Part shown: positions 27,001-34,772 of the stretch, piece by piece
Layout: every line of letters starts with the position of its first letter
Numbering within the stretch: position 1 is the first letter of the stretch
DNA from: Bacteroides sp.
GTDB taxonomy: Bacteria; Bacteroidota; Bacteroidia; Bacteroidales; Bacteroidaceae
Assembly: GCA_017472925.1 (NCBI GenBank)
Contig: JAFUNS010000008.1
Span: 31,119 to 95,118 of the forward strand
Direction: 5' to 3'
DNA: 64,000 nucleotides
Notes under the pieces: model-generated
What the model was told of the DNA's origin: nothing
What the model saw: only the letters and a program-made list of their open reading frames with translations
Database searches by the model: none
Position numbers and translations under genes: made by a program

Positions 27001-28435
27001 TGAACATGCCATCATAAATTTCTATCTTACCATTACGTTTCCCCATCCATATACGATGATTTTTGTCTTCGAATAAAGCACGTACTGTATTCTCGTTCAA
27101 ATCAAACGCTTCATCCGTTTGGGGGAACATCTTAAATTGCCGTCCGTAGAAAGTAGCCTTTTCCAAACCTTTGGAATGAGTACAAAACCATAGATTCCCT
27201 TGTTGATCCACCAACATGGAATGTAGTTTGTTAGAGAATTTCCACGATGCGGACAAAGGATCATTATAAAAAGGAAGAAGTTCATCCTTATCACGGTCAT
27301 ACCAAGACAATCCGCCTCCTTGTGGATGTACCCAAAGAAATCCATTAATGCCATCTTCACAAATATGGAAAGCCGGATAAGAGCGATCGGCCCCTTGTGG
27401 CTCTACGGGCATCTGGAAGGTTTTGAAATCATTGGTTGCCAGATTATATCTCATCACCTTCCCCCAATCGGTCATTTCGAACCATGCGGTTTGTCGACTA
27501 TCCACAAACACAGAATGAATGGCATCTATTGGGAAATGCGGCATATTTTTACGACTGAACGTACGAGACTTCCCGGTATAAGGTTCATAGAAAAGAATTC
27601 CTTGAGTTTCTGTAGCTATCAGCAATTCGTTATTCAATTGTTTGATTGACACAATTTTATCTTCCAACGGAATTTCCCACAATTTAAATATATCATCGCG
27701 TAAGGAATAACACCAGACTCTTCCCTTATCCGATGCAAAATAAACAGTATCATTCATGCAACAAGCCGAATAAAAGGCTTGTGAAGAACTTCCCTTGCGT
27801 TTCTCTGATTGAACAAAATAAGAGGTACTTTGCCCTTCCTCCACTTTCACCAATCCGTTTTTAGTCAACAACCATTCTTGTCCTTTAGGATCCAAAAAGA
27901 CATCCATCACCCTTGTTCTATCGCCTCCATTCTCATTCCCAACGGCATAAGTAGTGGTCGTAAGAGTCAAATCGTCGGGATTGGTTCTCACCCTAATCGC
28001 TCCATCACCTTTCAACAAGAGCCAATAGTTTCCGTTGGACAAAGTTCGTAAGTATTCACAACGCTCATTGCCCAATGGGACTTGTTCAAATTTCTCCGTC
28101 GTTTGATCCAACCGAAAAATCTGTCCATCGTAAGTTTGCAACCATACTTTGTTATAATCGTCCACCCGAATAACATCTACACGATTATTCGCCAAAGCCA
28201 ATTGATTTTCCATACTGGCCTTGTATACCTTGAAATCATATCCATTGAAACGATTGATGCCATCCCAAGTAGCGAACCACAAATTGCCGTTCTTATCTTG
28301 CGCCATACTCATAATGGAGTTTTGCGACAATCCTTGTTCAGACGAATAATGGGTAAGGACACAATTGGGTTGTGCCATCAGCATTCCAATAACTAACAGC
28401 CCCCCCCCAATTGTCAATAACATTCGTTTTATCAT
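24020..28435 (-). CDS. Hybrid two-component system sensor/regulator (HTCS)
   Basis: A 1471-residue single-chain regulator. In order: signal peptide; about 14 Reg_prop blades forming two periplasmic propellers (to about residue 780); a Y_Y_Y domain (~800-890); a membrane helix (~905-930); HisKA with His in FFTDISHELRTPLTLI (~951); HATPase; a receiver domain with phospho-acceptor Asp in IISDIMMPEKDG (~1257); and a C-terminal AraC-type HTH (~1370-1465). HTCS proteins sense imported oligosaccharides and activate their PUL, so the likely ligand is a pectin fragment. The start codon overlaps the upstream gene by ATGA. Codons 10-12 are GGG GGG GGG, a G9 tract in the signal peptide: loss of one G gives a TAG at codon 14 and gain of one gives an early TGA. 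Slippage could therefore switch the regulator off. Confidence 0.95.
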   Translation of the reverse strand: MIKRMLLTIGGGLLVIGMLMAQPNCVLTHYSSEQGLSQNSIMSMAQDKNGNLWFATWDGINRFNGYDFKVYKASMENQLALANNRVDVIRVDDYNKVWLQTYDGQIFRLDQTTEKFEQVPLGNERCEYLRTLSNGNYWLLLKGDGAIRVRTNPDDLTLTTTTYAVGNENGGDRTRVMDVFLDPKGQEWLLTKNGLVKVEEGQSTSYFVQSEKRKGSSSQAFYSACCMNDTVYFASDKGRVWCYSLRDDIFKLWEIPLEDKIVSIKQLNNELLIATETQGILFYEPYTGKSRTFSRKNMPHFPIDAIHSVFVDSRQTAWFEMTDWGKVMRYNLATNDFKTFQMPVEPQGADRSYPAFHICEDGINGFLWVHPQGGGLSWYDRDKDELLPFYNDPLSASWKFSNKLHSMLVDQQGNLWFCTHSKGLEKATFYGRQFKMFPQTDEAFDLNENTVRALFEDKNHRIWMGKRNGKIEIYDGMFNYLGYLTASGTIAKSGKPLDGVAYHIMEDSQGDIWVATKGRGIIRLHPQGERFEVTSYEHDEDDIYSLSHNSVYWLHEDKNHRIWVATFGGGLNYMEKTDNGEYVFINSRNNLKGFPIDQCYRVRHVTSDSDGNIWVGTSDGVLCFKENFKSPESIKFYHYVMDPTETKSLSSNNVYHILCTQKGEVYMATFGGGLNKLEQLDAEGNASFKVYSKEDGLHSDILMSLEEDVEGNLWMSTENGLSKFVVEQQRFENYNERDFGKKVRFEESTSLCLCNNAVAFGTAKGVIYFSPLIIEKSHYVPPVNFFDLKIANKEVIPGKEGSVLSQSLNDTEHLVLSHEQNFITISYAALDFVYPENIRYAFFLDGFDEEWIYVDRQRSATYTNLQKGTYTFRVRSTNSDGVWVDNERMLKVTIRPSFWETPLAIIGYVVVATLVFLIAVYILFTIYRLKNEVSIEQQVSDIKLRFFTDISHELRTPLTLIAGPIEYIMKSDKLSEELRPQLQVVERNTDRMLRLVNQILDFRKIQKNKMKLRIEKIDVVPFVRRIMDNFEGLAEDHHIDFVFESETPSLPLWVDADKLEKIVFNLLSNAFKYTPQGKMITLFVHEDENTVAIGVQDQGIGIPENKKASIFVRFENLIDKNLFNQQSTGIGLSLVKELVELHKAAIKVDSKVGEGSCFTVEFLKGNEHYGTEVEWIVSDDVEVKDATNWSELELNEKGTITGEHERKVLLLVEDNLELRFFLRSIFASQYDVMEATNGVVGLEKAKKFIPDVIISDIMMPEKDGIAMTKELRVNLSTSHIPIILLTAKTDLESKLQGMEEGADDYITKPFSATYLKAKVENLMARRSRLQHLYRANLMNEEVTLDEEEKKDSSPEMSLQDRKFMDNLLEMMEKNMDNGDLVVDDLVREAAVSRSVFFKKLKTLTGMAPIEFIREMRVKRAAQLIETGNYSMTQIAYMVGINDPRYFSKCFKQYYGMTPTEYKETKSETKNK
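28400..28408 (-). repeat. G9 homopolymer in HTCS signal-peptide codons
   Basis: Nine consecutive C on the plus strand, read as G9 in the sense strand of the HTCS gene at codons 10-12. It is the longest G/C homopolymer I noticed in the window. Confidence 0.9.
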
Positions 28436-30159
28436 CGTTTGATATTCTTCAACAATTCATTTCCATTCTTTACAGGATTCCATCCATCTTCACCCTGCAA
28501 TATTTTTTCTATATTATATCCTTCCAAATTCTTCAATTGATGTCCGAAAGATGCTCTTTCTTTAACCGAAGCACCTTCGCCTATATTTTGATACTCGGCA
28601 TAGAAAGCTGTCTTTTCATTTTCTTTCTTACCCCAATTATTCCATCCTTCGGGAACAATGTGCTTACCCAATTCACATTGGATATATACCGTTTGACCAT
28701 AGGGACGCCATGGACGTGATAAATAAACTTTTTTAGCTTCATCAGCTCCCGTCAACTTACAATTCACAAATACGTAACCATATTTCTTTCCTTTATCAGT
28801 AGCCGGTGCGGTAACATAACCATCGCCCATACTATGAATGGTGCAATCCTTAAACAAAACAGTAGACCATCCAAAAATAAAATCAACGGTTCCTTCTACA
28901 TAACAGTCCTCAAAATATTGACGGCTTTCCTTACCATAATTATATAAGGTATCCTGATTACCCAAGAAACGGCACTTCTTAAAATAAGCCCGGTCTCCTT
29001 CAATAAAGCAAGCTACTGCCTGTCCTACTCTACCTGCTGTATTTTCAAATGTGATATTCTCTGCATAAAAGTCCGGTGCATAAATATAGCAAGTAGAAGA
29101 GCCTGAAGTGGACATGTTTTCTCCAAAGTAGTTTTTCTTCTGAGCATAATCGTCATTGGTCAACACGGCTCCGTTCTCACCAATCATAGATATATTCAAT
29201 TTACTTGCCGGTACAATCAACTTTTCTTTATATACACCTTTACGAACCAAAATAGTTGTACGTTTGTCCTTTCGGAAATCCGGAACTGCATTGATAGCTT
29301 CCTGAATAGTAAAGAAATCGCCGCTACCATCCTTAGCCACTACAAAATCATAATAACGCACATAAGGAGCTAAAGCAGGCACTTCCTTAGCTATAGCTTC
29401 AACCGTAATCTTAGCTATGGTACGAGCACCATACACATTCAAATGCGTATTGTCTTGACGACCCTTTGGACAAGCGGCATACACGCCTTCCGGCATCCAC
29501 ATAAAAAGTTTCTTAGAAGCTTCAGCTCCCAGACCTTGCACCAAATCATGAGTCAACTTGTTCATATCCACAAAAGGAACATTCAATTCCTTGGCAACAT
29601 TACGTGGAGAATTCAAATATTCTCCATGAGTGTCAATCAGCACTTCTCCTTCCTTCGCTTCTTCAAGTTTGTCCTTTCTGAAATCATCGTCAGTTACTGC
29701 ATTCTCATTCACACGAAAATTACGACGAACAATAGAATTAAACAACACAGGAATACCTCCCTTAGCTCTAGCTTCTTCTACAAAACGCTTCAGGTTGGCA
29801 TCAAAAGTTGTACCCGGATCAGTATGACGGTCGGGCTTTGGTTTTTCATCATTATGCCCAAATTGAATAAAGACATAATCTCCCGGTTTCATTTTATTCA
29901 GAACTACCTCCCAACGCCCTTCGTCTATAAAACTTTTAGAACTACGACCATTCACTGCATGATTGTCCACCACAATGTCTTCGGAAAAGAAACCGCCCAA
30001 TACATGTCCCCATCCACGCTCTTGGTTATTACCTTCCAAAGATTTGTTGGCCATAGTAGAATCGCCAATCATAAAGATAGTTATAGTTTTCTCTGTAGTA
30101 AAGGCGGGAAAAAACAACATTACCATGAATGCCGCCAGTAAGTTCATTCGTCTTTTCAT
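28432..30159 (-). CDS. CE12-CE8 fusion: pectin acetylesterase plus pectin methylesterase
   Basis: A 575-residue exported bifunctional esterase. The N-terminal SGNH/GDSL hydrolase (about 24-255) has the rhamnogalacturonan acetylesterase (CE12) blocks: GDSTMANK (Ser nucleophile), NGRSSKSF, GHNDEK and DNTHLNVYG with the catalytic His. The C-terminal part (from ~residue 270) is a right-handed beta-helix pectinesterase. It carries GQAVACF, GNQDTLYNYG, GTVDFIFGWS (catalytic Asp) and SRPWRPYGQT (Arg/Trp). It would remove acetyl and methyl esters from pectin so that lyases can act. The gene follows the PL10 fusion by 5 bases and overlaps the HTCS by 4. Confidence 0.93.
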   Translation of the reverse strand: MKRRMNLLAAFMVMLFFPAFTTEKTITIFMIGDSTMANKSLEGNNQERGWGHVLGGFFSEDIVVDNHAVNGRSSKSFIDEGRWEVVLNKMKPGDYVFIQFGHNDEKPKPDRHTDPGTTFDANLKRFVEEARAKGGIPVLFNSIVRRNFRVNENAVTDDDFRKDKLEEAKEGEVLIDTHGEYLNSPRNVAKELNVPFVDMNKLTHDLVQGLGAEASKKLFMWMPEGVYAACPKGRQDNTHLNVYGARTIAKITVEAIAKEVPALAPYVRYYDFVVAKDGSGDFFTIQEAINAVPDFRKDKRTTILVRKGVYKEKLIVPASKLNISMIGENGAVLTNDDYAQKKNYFGENMSTSGSSTCYIYAPDFYAENITFENTAGRVGQAVACFIEGDRAYFKKCRFLGNQDTLYNYGKESRQYFEDCYVEGTVDFIFGWSTVLFKDCTIHSMGDGYVTAPATDKGKKYGYVFVNCKLTGADEAKKVYLSRPWRPYGQTVYIQCELGKHIVPEGWNNWGKKENEKTAFYAEYQNIGEGASVKERASFGHQLKNLEGYNIEKILQGEDGWNPVKNGNELLKNIKR

Positions 30160-30164
30160 ATAGC

Positions 30165-32345
30165 TTATTTTAAATGTTCATTCATAAAGTTCAATACATC
30201 CTGCTGGATTTCTTTGTTACAGAAATGATGCAGTTCATAAATCTTTGTAACCAATTTATCTTCTACCATTTGATCTTTCCATACCTCTTTCATGATGGTA
30301 TATGCATCTTTCACGCCCTCTATAGGAAAAAGTTTGTCCTTTGTACCGTTAACAAACAACATTGGTTTAGGACATGCAATAGAAGCCACATGCGGATAAT
30401 CCAATTGATTACGTATACCCGGAATAATCATAGAAAAAGCCGATCCGCCTTTATTCTGATTATTGGTCAACGTCATTAAGTACTCGGTTGTATTCATCCA
30501 ACAAACAGCAGCACCAGCCTTAACCACATCTGTTGCCGCACTAAGCATCCACGCCCGATGGGCGCCCATCGAGAAACCCATCGCTCCTACCTTATCTTTA
30601 TTCACTTCGGGTAAACTTGCCAAGAATTCGGCACTACGGATATCGTCCCAAGTAATCAAAGCTCCCCACGACATACCCATTTGTTGCAAGTTGGAAGCCA
30701 ACGCTTGTTGTGCATCATAGCTAACCCCTTCCTTACGTCCACGTTCTCCCCAAAAGAGGGCATCTACCGCCAATACCACATATCCATTAGCAGCTAAATA
30801 ATCTCCTACATATTGCTTCTCATAACAACCTTCTGCCCAGCGTTCGGCATCTTCCATAATCATTTCATCTACACCAAACGGACGAACCATTTTTTCTTTA
30901 CCTATCGTAAAGTGTGCACCATGATCATGCAACAATAAAACAGCCGGGAATGGTCCTTTTCCTTCAGGTACCAATAAATAAGCAGGGACACGTGAATACC
31001 CTGATACATTAAACAGAATTTTCTTTGCCTGATAACCTTCTCGTTGTTCAGAAGCCAATAATTCCATTTCAAAATCTACTTTCGGAGGGGCTGGCTGTAT
31101 GCAATCAAGCAATACCTGACGGGCGGTTTTTCTCCATTCACCATAATCCTGAATAGGAGCCTTTCCCCAAGCCAATGGATAAGTAAGGCTGGCTCTTAAT
31201 TGTTCATAGAAAGAAGGCATGGTATTCAGTATTTCATGACCTTGATAACGAGAGGTAGCCTTTACCTTTTCCAACCACTCATCATATCTTTCAAAAATTT
31301 TCTCCGGCCAATAGCCATACCAATCATAACCGGTACGACGTTCGGCATTGACATCCGACAACTTCCAGACTTTCTCCCCGGCACGAGTACACATAAAAGG
31401 TGTATTATCCGCCAATTCATAGAATCGTGCCCATATTGATTTGGCCTTTTTGTCTTTTACCACTACCTTATCATAAGGATATTCATGATTGATAATCTTA
31501 TCCTCTGGCAAAGGAATCTTTTCAACACGTATCCCTTTTATCTGAACTTTCTGTAACCAGGCAACAGCTGATTTTACCGCTTCAACAATTTCATTGGATG
31601 GATGAGGAATACTCATCAGCAATTCAATCACGCTACAACTTTCATTAGCCGTTAAAGAAGGCAGTTCATAACTGCGAGCCTTGGTAGGTAAGAACGTTTC
31701 GTTGTCGTGCTGTTGCCCCCAAGCTGTTTTCACTCCATCTTGAATCACTTGACATTTCAATATCACTTCAACACCTCGATTAAAAGCATCAAAAATTCTC
31801 CTTTTCATCGAATCATCCAACCACTTGAAGCTATTATTTCCCCGATTGATTTTCAAGAACAATTCCAAAGCACCGGTAGTCACTTCGTCATTAAAAGTAA
31901 TGGCATCTACATCCCAACCACGCCAACCGCCATTTTTCTTTTGCATTTTCAACAAATAATTCAAGCCTTTCAAAGCAGCCTGTTTATATTTGTCTTGACG
32001 AGTTAATCCATAAACATCACTCAAATACTCTATTTGCGGAAAAGTATTCCGATTATCCATCGTACTTCTACGGTAACTTTCCTTCAAAGCAGCCTTAACC
32101 GAATCGGTGGGTAAAATAGCCAACCAGTCTATATTCTTCGGCCAACCACCATCTTCGTTCTGATAAGCCACAAAGTTATCGGCTATCTCCTTATATTGTT
32201 CAGGAGTATATCGTTTATAGTTCCGTTCCTTATGTTCCAGATTCCAGTGATGAATACCATCCATGAAACCCTCCAATGAAGGATAGGACGTTTGCGCAAT
32301 AGCATATTGCGCTACAAAGCATAACAATAATGCTCTTATTTTCAT
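30165..32345 (-). CDS. PL10 pectate lyase fused to an alpha/beta-hydrolase esterase
   Basis: A 726-residue exported fusion. Residues ~20-400 form a PL10-type alpha/alpha-toroid pectate lyase: NEDGGWPKN, TMDNRNTFPQ, GGWRGWDVDAITFNDEVT and ARFYEL, where family PL10 places its catalytic Arg. From ~residue 415 there is an alpha/beta-hydrolase with nucleophile elbow GFSMG (~residue 590), Asp in NGTKDKLFP and His in LHHFCN. The second part resembles dienelactone-hydrolase-like esterases, including pectin methylesterases classed as CE19 in Bacteroides; that assignment is my inference. Demethylation and beta-elimination in one chain would suit methylated homogalacturonan. It sits 7 bases downstream of the PL10-like lyase gene. 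Confidence 0.88.
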   Translation of the reverse strand: MKIRALLLCFVAQYAIAQTSYPSLEGFMDGIHHWNLEHKERNYKRYTPEQYKEIADNFVAYQNEDGGWPKNIDWLAILPTDSVKAALKESYRRSTMDNRNTFPQIEYLSDVYGLTRQDKYKQAALKGLNYLLKMQKKNGGWRGWDVDAITFNDEVTTGALELFLKINRGNNSFKWLDDSMKRRIFDAFNRGVEVILKCQVIQDGVKTAWGQQHDNETFLPTKARSYELPSLTANESCSVIELLMSIPHPSNEIVEAVKSAVAWLQKVQIKGIRVEKIPLPEDKIINHEYPYDKVVVKDKKAKSIWARFYELADNTPFMCTRAGEKVWKLSDVNAERRTGYDWYGYWPEKIFERYDEWLEKVKATSRYQGHEILNTMPSFYEQLRASLTYPLAWGKAPIQDYGEWRKTARQVLLDCIQPAPPKVDFEMELLASEQREGYQAKKILFNVSGYSRVPAYLLVPEGKGPFPAVLLLHDHGAHFTIGKEKMVRPFGVDEMIMEDAERWAEGCYEKQYVGDYLAANGYVVLAVDALFWGERGRKEGVSYDAQQALASNLQQMGMSWGALITWDDIRSAEFLASLPEVNKDKVGAMGFSMGAHRAWMLSAATDVVKAGAAVCWMNTTEYLMTLTNNQNKGGSAFSMIIPGIRNQLDYPHVASIACPKPMLFVNGTKDKLFPIEGVKDAYTIMKEVWKDQMVEDKLVTKIYELHHFCNKEIQQDVLNFMNEHLK

Positions 32346-32352
32346 ACCTTTA

Positions 32353-33954
32353 TTATTTATTGTTTTCCAAATACATGGCCAAACGAATCATATTCTGAAT
32401 GTATACACTTACTGAGATACAAGGAATCTCTTCAGTGGCATAATAGCAAGAAGTATCAAATTCGTCTCCCACCATGGTTTCAGCAAAATCTTTCGATTCA
32501 CTTACCGGTTGTTCGGGACAAGGTTTATATACATTGGACACACTTCTCAATAAAGAAGGCCAATAGCCATCCTTATTCAAAGACTTGATGGTTTGTTTGA
32601 TCGTTGCATCATCTACCTTACCCCTTACTCCAGTGTAATACTTATCCAGAGGCACCAACTTATTCTGTGTAAATGGAGAATTGGAAGTCAGCTCTTCCAG
32701 TGGAATTTTCTTCACTTCTTCTAAGTTTCTACGTAAAGCAGAAGGATTAACTGTATACACCGAACTATAGTGAACTATCGTTTTTTCAATGTTCTGGTCA
32801 ATGTAATAAGTTCCATTCGTCACATTACTACCTTTGCGATGTACATATTGTGGTTGTCCTGTTTCGGGATGTACAAATCGGGGGACTAAAATTTCTTCCT
32901 CACTTTTGGTTTTACGACGCCACTTGGCTGCTTCTTCGGCTGGAAGCTTCATGGATTCCAAGAAATCAATGGCATTAGGAATACCCGACAAGAAACGTGT
33001 ATCGCCTGTTAACTGATAATATTGCAACAACAGACGAATAGCTCTGGCTGTTGTACCGGTATTCACACTTCTGGGCTCATACGAACGTCCGTGCGCGGGT
33101 TTTAAGTCCTCCAAGAAATACTGATCTGCCCAACCGGCATAAGGAAGTCCTTGTTGAAGTGTTATCATTAAATACATAGCACGAAGAACCGGCTCTTTCA
33201 AATCTGTTCTACCCAAAGCTTGATAGCATTGCATCAAGAACTCCGTTGCTTCGGGTATTACATCATCATTCATGGTTACAAAAGAAGAATAATCCGACTT
33301 TCCACGGAAGGGATGATCATACATCAAGGGATAACGCTGTGGCCATCCCCCTACAGGATATTGACTTTTTAAAACAAAATCAATGCACTTGTCCAAAGCA
33401 GGACGGAAAGTGGGATCATTCTTTTCCACATACATACGCAACAAGAATTTGGCAGCCATCATCGTTCCTCCATCATCAAATGTCGCATTGCCATAATAAT
33501 GTTGGAACTCTTCCAATCTCCAGGCATTCTTACCGACGGTAGCATACCAATCCTTCAAAGAGTTTTCACCGGCAAAATCAAAAACATAATTCCAACCACC
33601 GCATTCCAACTGTCCCCAAATCAATGCATAAGCAACTTTCTTTGCCGCTTCATAATAATATTCATCGCCAGTTGCATGATATACATCCAACAACAGATGC
33701 CCCATACCGGGTGTTCCGGGAGGCTGCACCCAAGCCATTGTACGCTTGGCTTCCAATTCACCCCATGAACGTGACAAGTCGGGCAGATAATCCCAAACGA
33801 AACCACCATTATAACTTACTTTATCCATCATAAACTGCGTGGCAGTTTTCATGGTTTTCAATACTTGATTTTCCAATTCATTTCCAGCATAAGCGCCAGT
33901 CATGACACCCGCAAAACAACAAGCTCCAATGATTCTCTTCCATGTGTTTTTCAT
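32353..33954 (-). CDS. PL10-like pectate lyase family protein
   Basis: A 533-residue exported protein (signal peptide ending near GAYAG, residue ~24) built of helical toroid repeats. Segments GGFVWDYLP, ECGGWNYVFDF, GGWPQRYPLMYDH, FVTMNDDVIPEA and GRSYEPRSVNTG resemble PL10 pectate lyases, including the Arg-containing RxYE motif. It is a distant relative rather than a close PL10 match, so activity is likely but not certain. It is the first gene of the five-gene operon and has its own -7 box 31 bases upstream. Confidence 0.75.
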   Translation of the reverse strand: MKNTWKRIIGACCFAGVMTGAYAGNELENQVLKTMKTATQFMMDKVSYNGGFVWDYLPDLSRSWGELEAKRTMAWVQPPGTPGMGHLLLDVYHATGDEYYYEAAKKVAYALIWGQLECGGWNYVFDFAGENSLKDWYATVGKNAWRLEEFQHYYGNATFDDGGTMMAAKFLLRMYVEKNDPTFRPALDKCIDFVLKSQYPVGGWPQRYPLMYDHPFRGKSDYSSFVTMNDDVIPEATEFLMQCYQALGRTDLKEPVLRAMYLMITLQQGLPYAGWADQYFLEDLKPAHGRSYEPRSVNTGTTARAIRLLLQYYQLTGDTRFLSGIPNAIDFLESMKLPAEEAAKWRRKTKSEEEILVPRFVHPETGQPQYVHRKGSNVTNGTYYIDQNIEKTIVHYSSVYTVNPSALRRNLEEVKKIPLEELTSNSPFTQNKLVPLDKYYTGVRGKVDDATIKQTIKSLNKDGYWPSLLRSVSNVYKPCPEQPVSESKDFAETMVGDEFDTSCYYATEEIPCISVSVYIQNMIRLAMYLENNK

Positions 33955-33984
33955 ATACCAAAGACTTATTTAGTGATATTTTTA

Positions 33985-33992
33985 CAAAAATA
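33985..33992 (-). promoter_or_regulatory. -7 box for the lyase/esterase/HTCS operon
   Basis: The minus strand reads TATTTTTG (TAnnTTTG). It is divergent from the kdgF-like promoter at 34079, leaving about 86 bases for shared regulator binding. Confidence 0.65.
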
Positions 33993-34078
33993 GCCTTTTT
34001 CTATAAGTTATGAATGAAAATAATTGGTTTTTTCTGTGTAAATTTTAATCAATACCACATAACTTCAACTTTTATTAC

Positions 34079-34086
34079 TATCTTTG
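34079..34086 (+). promoter_or_regulatory. -7 box for the KdgF-like gene
   Basis: TATCTTTG matches TAnnTTTG; the start codon is 33 bases downstream. Confidence 0.65.
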
Positions 34087-34119
34087 GAAAAGTTTTAATC
34101 ATTCTATAATATTTTAGTC

Positions 34120-34599
34120 ATGAAGAAGTTTTGGAAAAACATGAGCATGCTTTGTGCATTAAGCCTTCCTTTATTCTTAGGTAGTTGCGCACAGAAAGCC
34201 GAAAACAATCAACAATGTGAAAATGAAGTTAAAACAGAAGAAGTGAAAGCTATGACAACAGAAAGCGGAGTATTCTTGTACGAAAACGACGTACAATGGG
34301 AACCGGCAGGAGAAAATGTGGTTCGCCAGATTTTGGGTTACAATGACGATGTAATGTTGGTTAAGGTTAAGTTCGAAAAGGTTGGTGCTGTAGGTACCCC
34401 ACATAAGCACCCTCATACTCAAACTACTTATGTAGCCAGTGGCAAGTTTGAATTTACTGTAGGTGATGAAACCAAAGTGGTATCAGCTGGTGATGGCCTT
34501 TATATGGAACCTGATGTACTCCACGGTTGCGTTTGTATCGAACCGGGTATTCTCATCGATTGCTTCGCTCCGATGCGTGCAGACTTCTTAAAGAAATAA
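34120..34599 (+). CDS. KdgF-like cupin lipoprotein (unsaturated uronate ring opening)
   Basis: A 159-residue small cupin. KdgF linearises 4,5-unsaturated galacturonate to 5-keto-4-deoxyuronate after pectate lyase action. The KdgF pattern is clear: QWEPAGENVVRQILGY, the metal-binding PHKHPHTQTTYVASGKFEF (three His near residues 97-101), AGDGLYMEPDVLHG (fourth His) and the C-terminal DCFAPMRADF. The oddity is the N terminus: about 50 extra residues with a hydrophobic signal and lipobox LGSC (Cys ~24), followed by a polar linker. Known KdgF proteins are ~110 residues and cytoplasmic. AQKAE after the Cys is not a typical surface signal, so an inner-leaflet, periplasm-facing anchor is likely. A strong terminator follows. 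Confidence 0.85.
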   Translation: MKKFWKNMSMLCALSLPLFLGSCAQKAENNQQCENEVKTEEVKAMTTESGVFLYENDVQWEPAGENVVRQILGYNDDVMLVKVKFEKVGAVGTPHKHPHTQTTYVASGKFEFTVGDETKVVSAGDGLYMEPDVLHGCVCIEPGILIDCFAPMRADFLKK

Positions 34600-34603
34600 T
34601 ATA

Positions 34604-34638
34604 AAAGAGGTGTGTCGAAATACACATCCTCTTTTTTT
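34604..34638 (+). terminator. Terminator after the KdgF-like gene
   Basis: A stem AAAGAGGTGTGT with ACACATCCTCTTT and one mismatch, ending in a T7 run. Confidence 0.9.
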
Positions 34639-34745
34639 AGGCGCGGATTACACGGATTAACACGGTTTTTAGTGTATGTTTACATTAAATTTATCCGTGA
34701 CGTGTTGTTGAGCAAAGCGAAAAAATCCGTGTAATCCGTGCCTAA
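34638..34745. repeat. Palindromic repeat with GCGGATTACACGGATT ends
   Basis: Inverted ends GGATTACACGGATT and AATCCGTGTAATCC with flanking TTAGGC/GCCTAA span about 108 bases. A second CACGG/CCGTG pair lies inside. It resembles short dispersed palindromic repeats of bacterial genomes and lies between two convergent units of the pectin locus. Confidence 0.8.
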
Positions 34746-34772
34746 ATTATAATATGACACACTCACTTTTGC

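Noticed and set aside
29443-30141. A 232-codon open frame on the plus strand
   Set aside because: Antisense to the CE12-CE8 gene; composition is that of a shadow frame.
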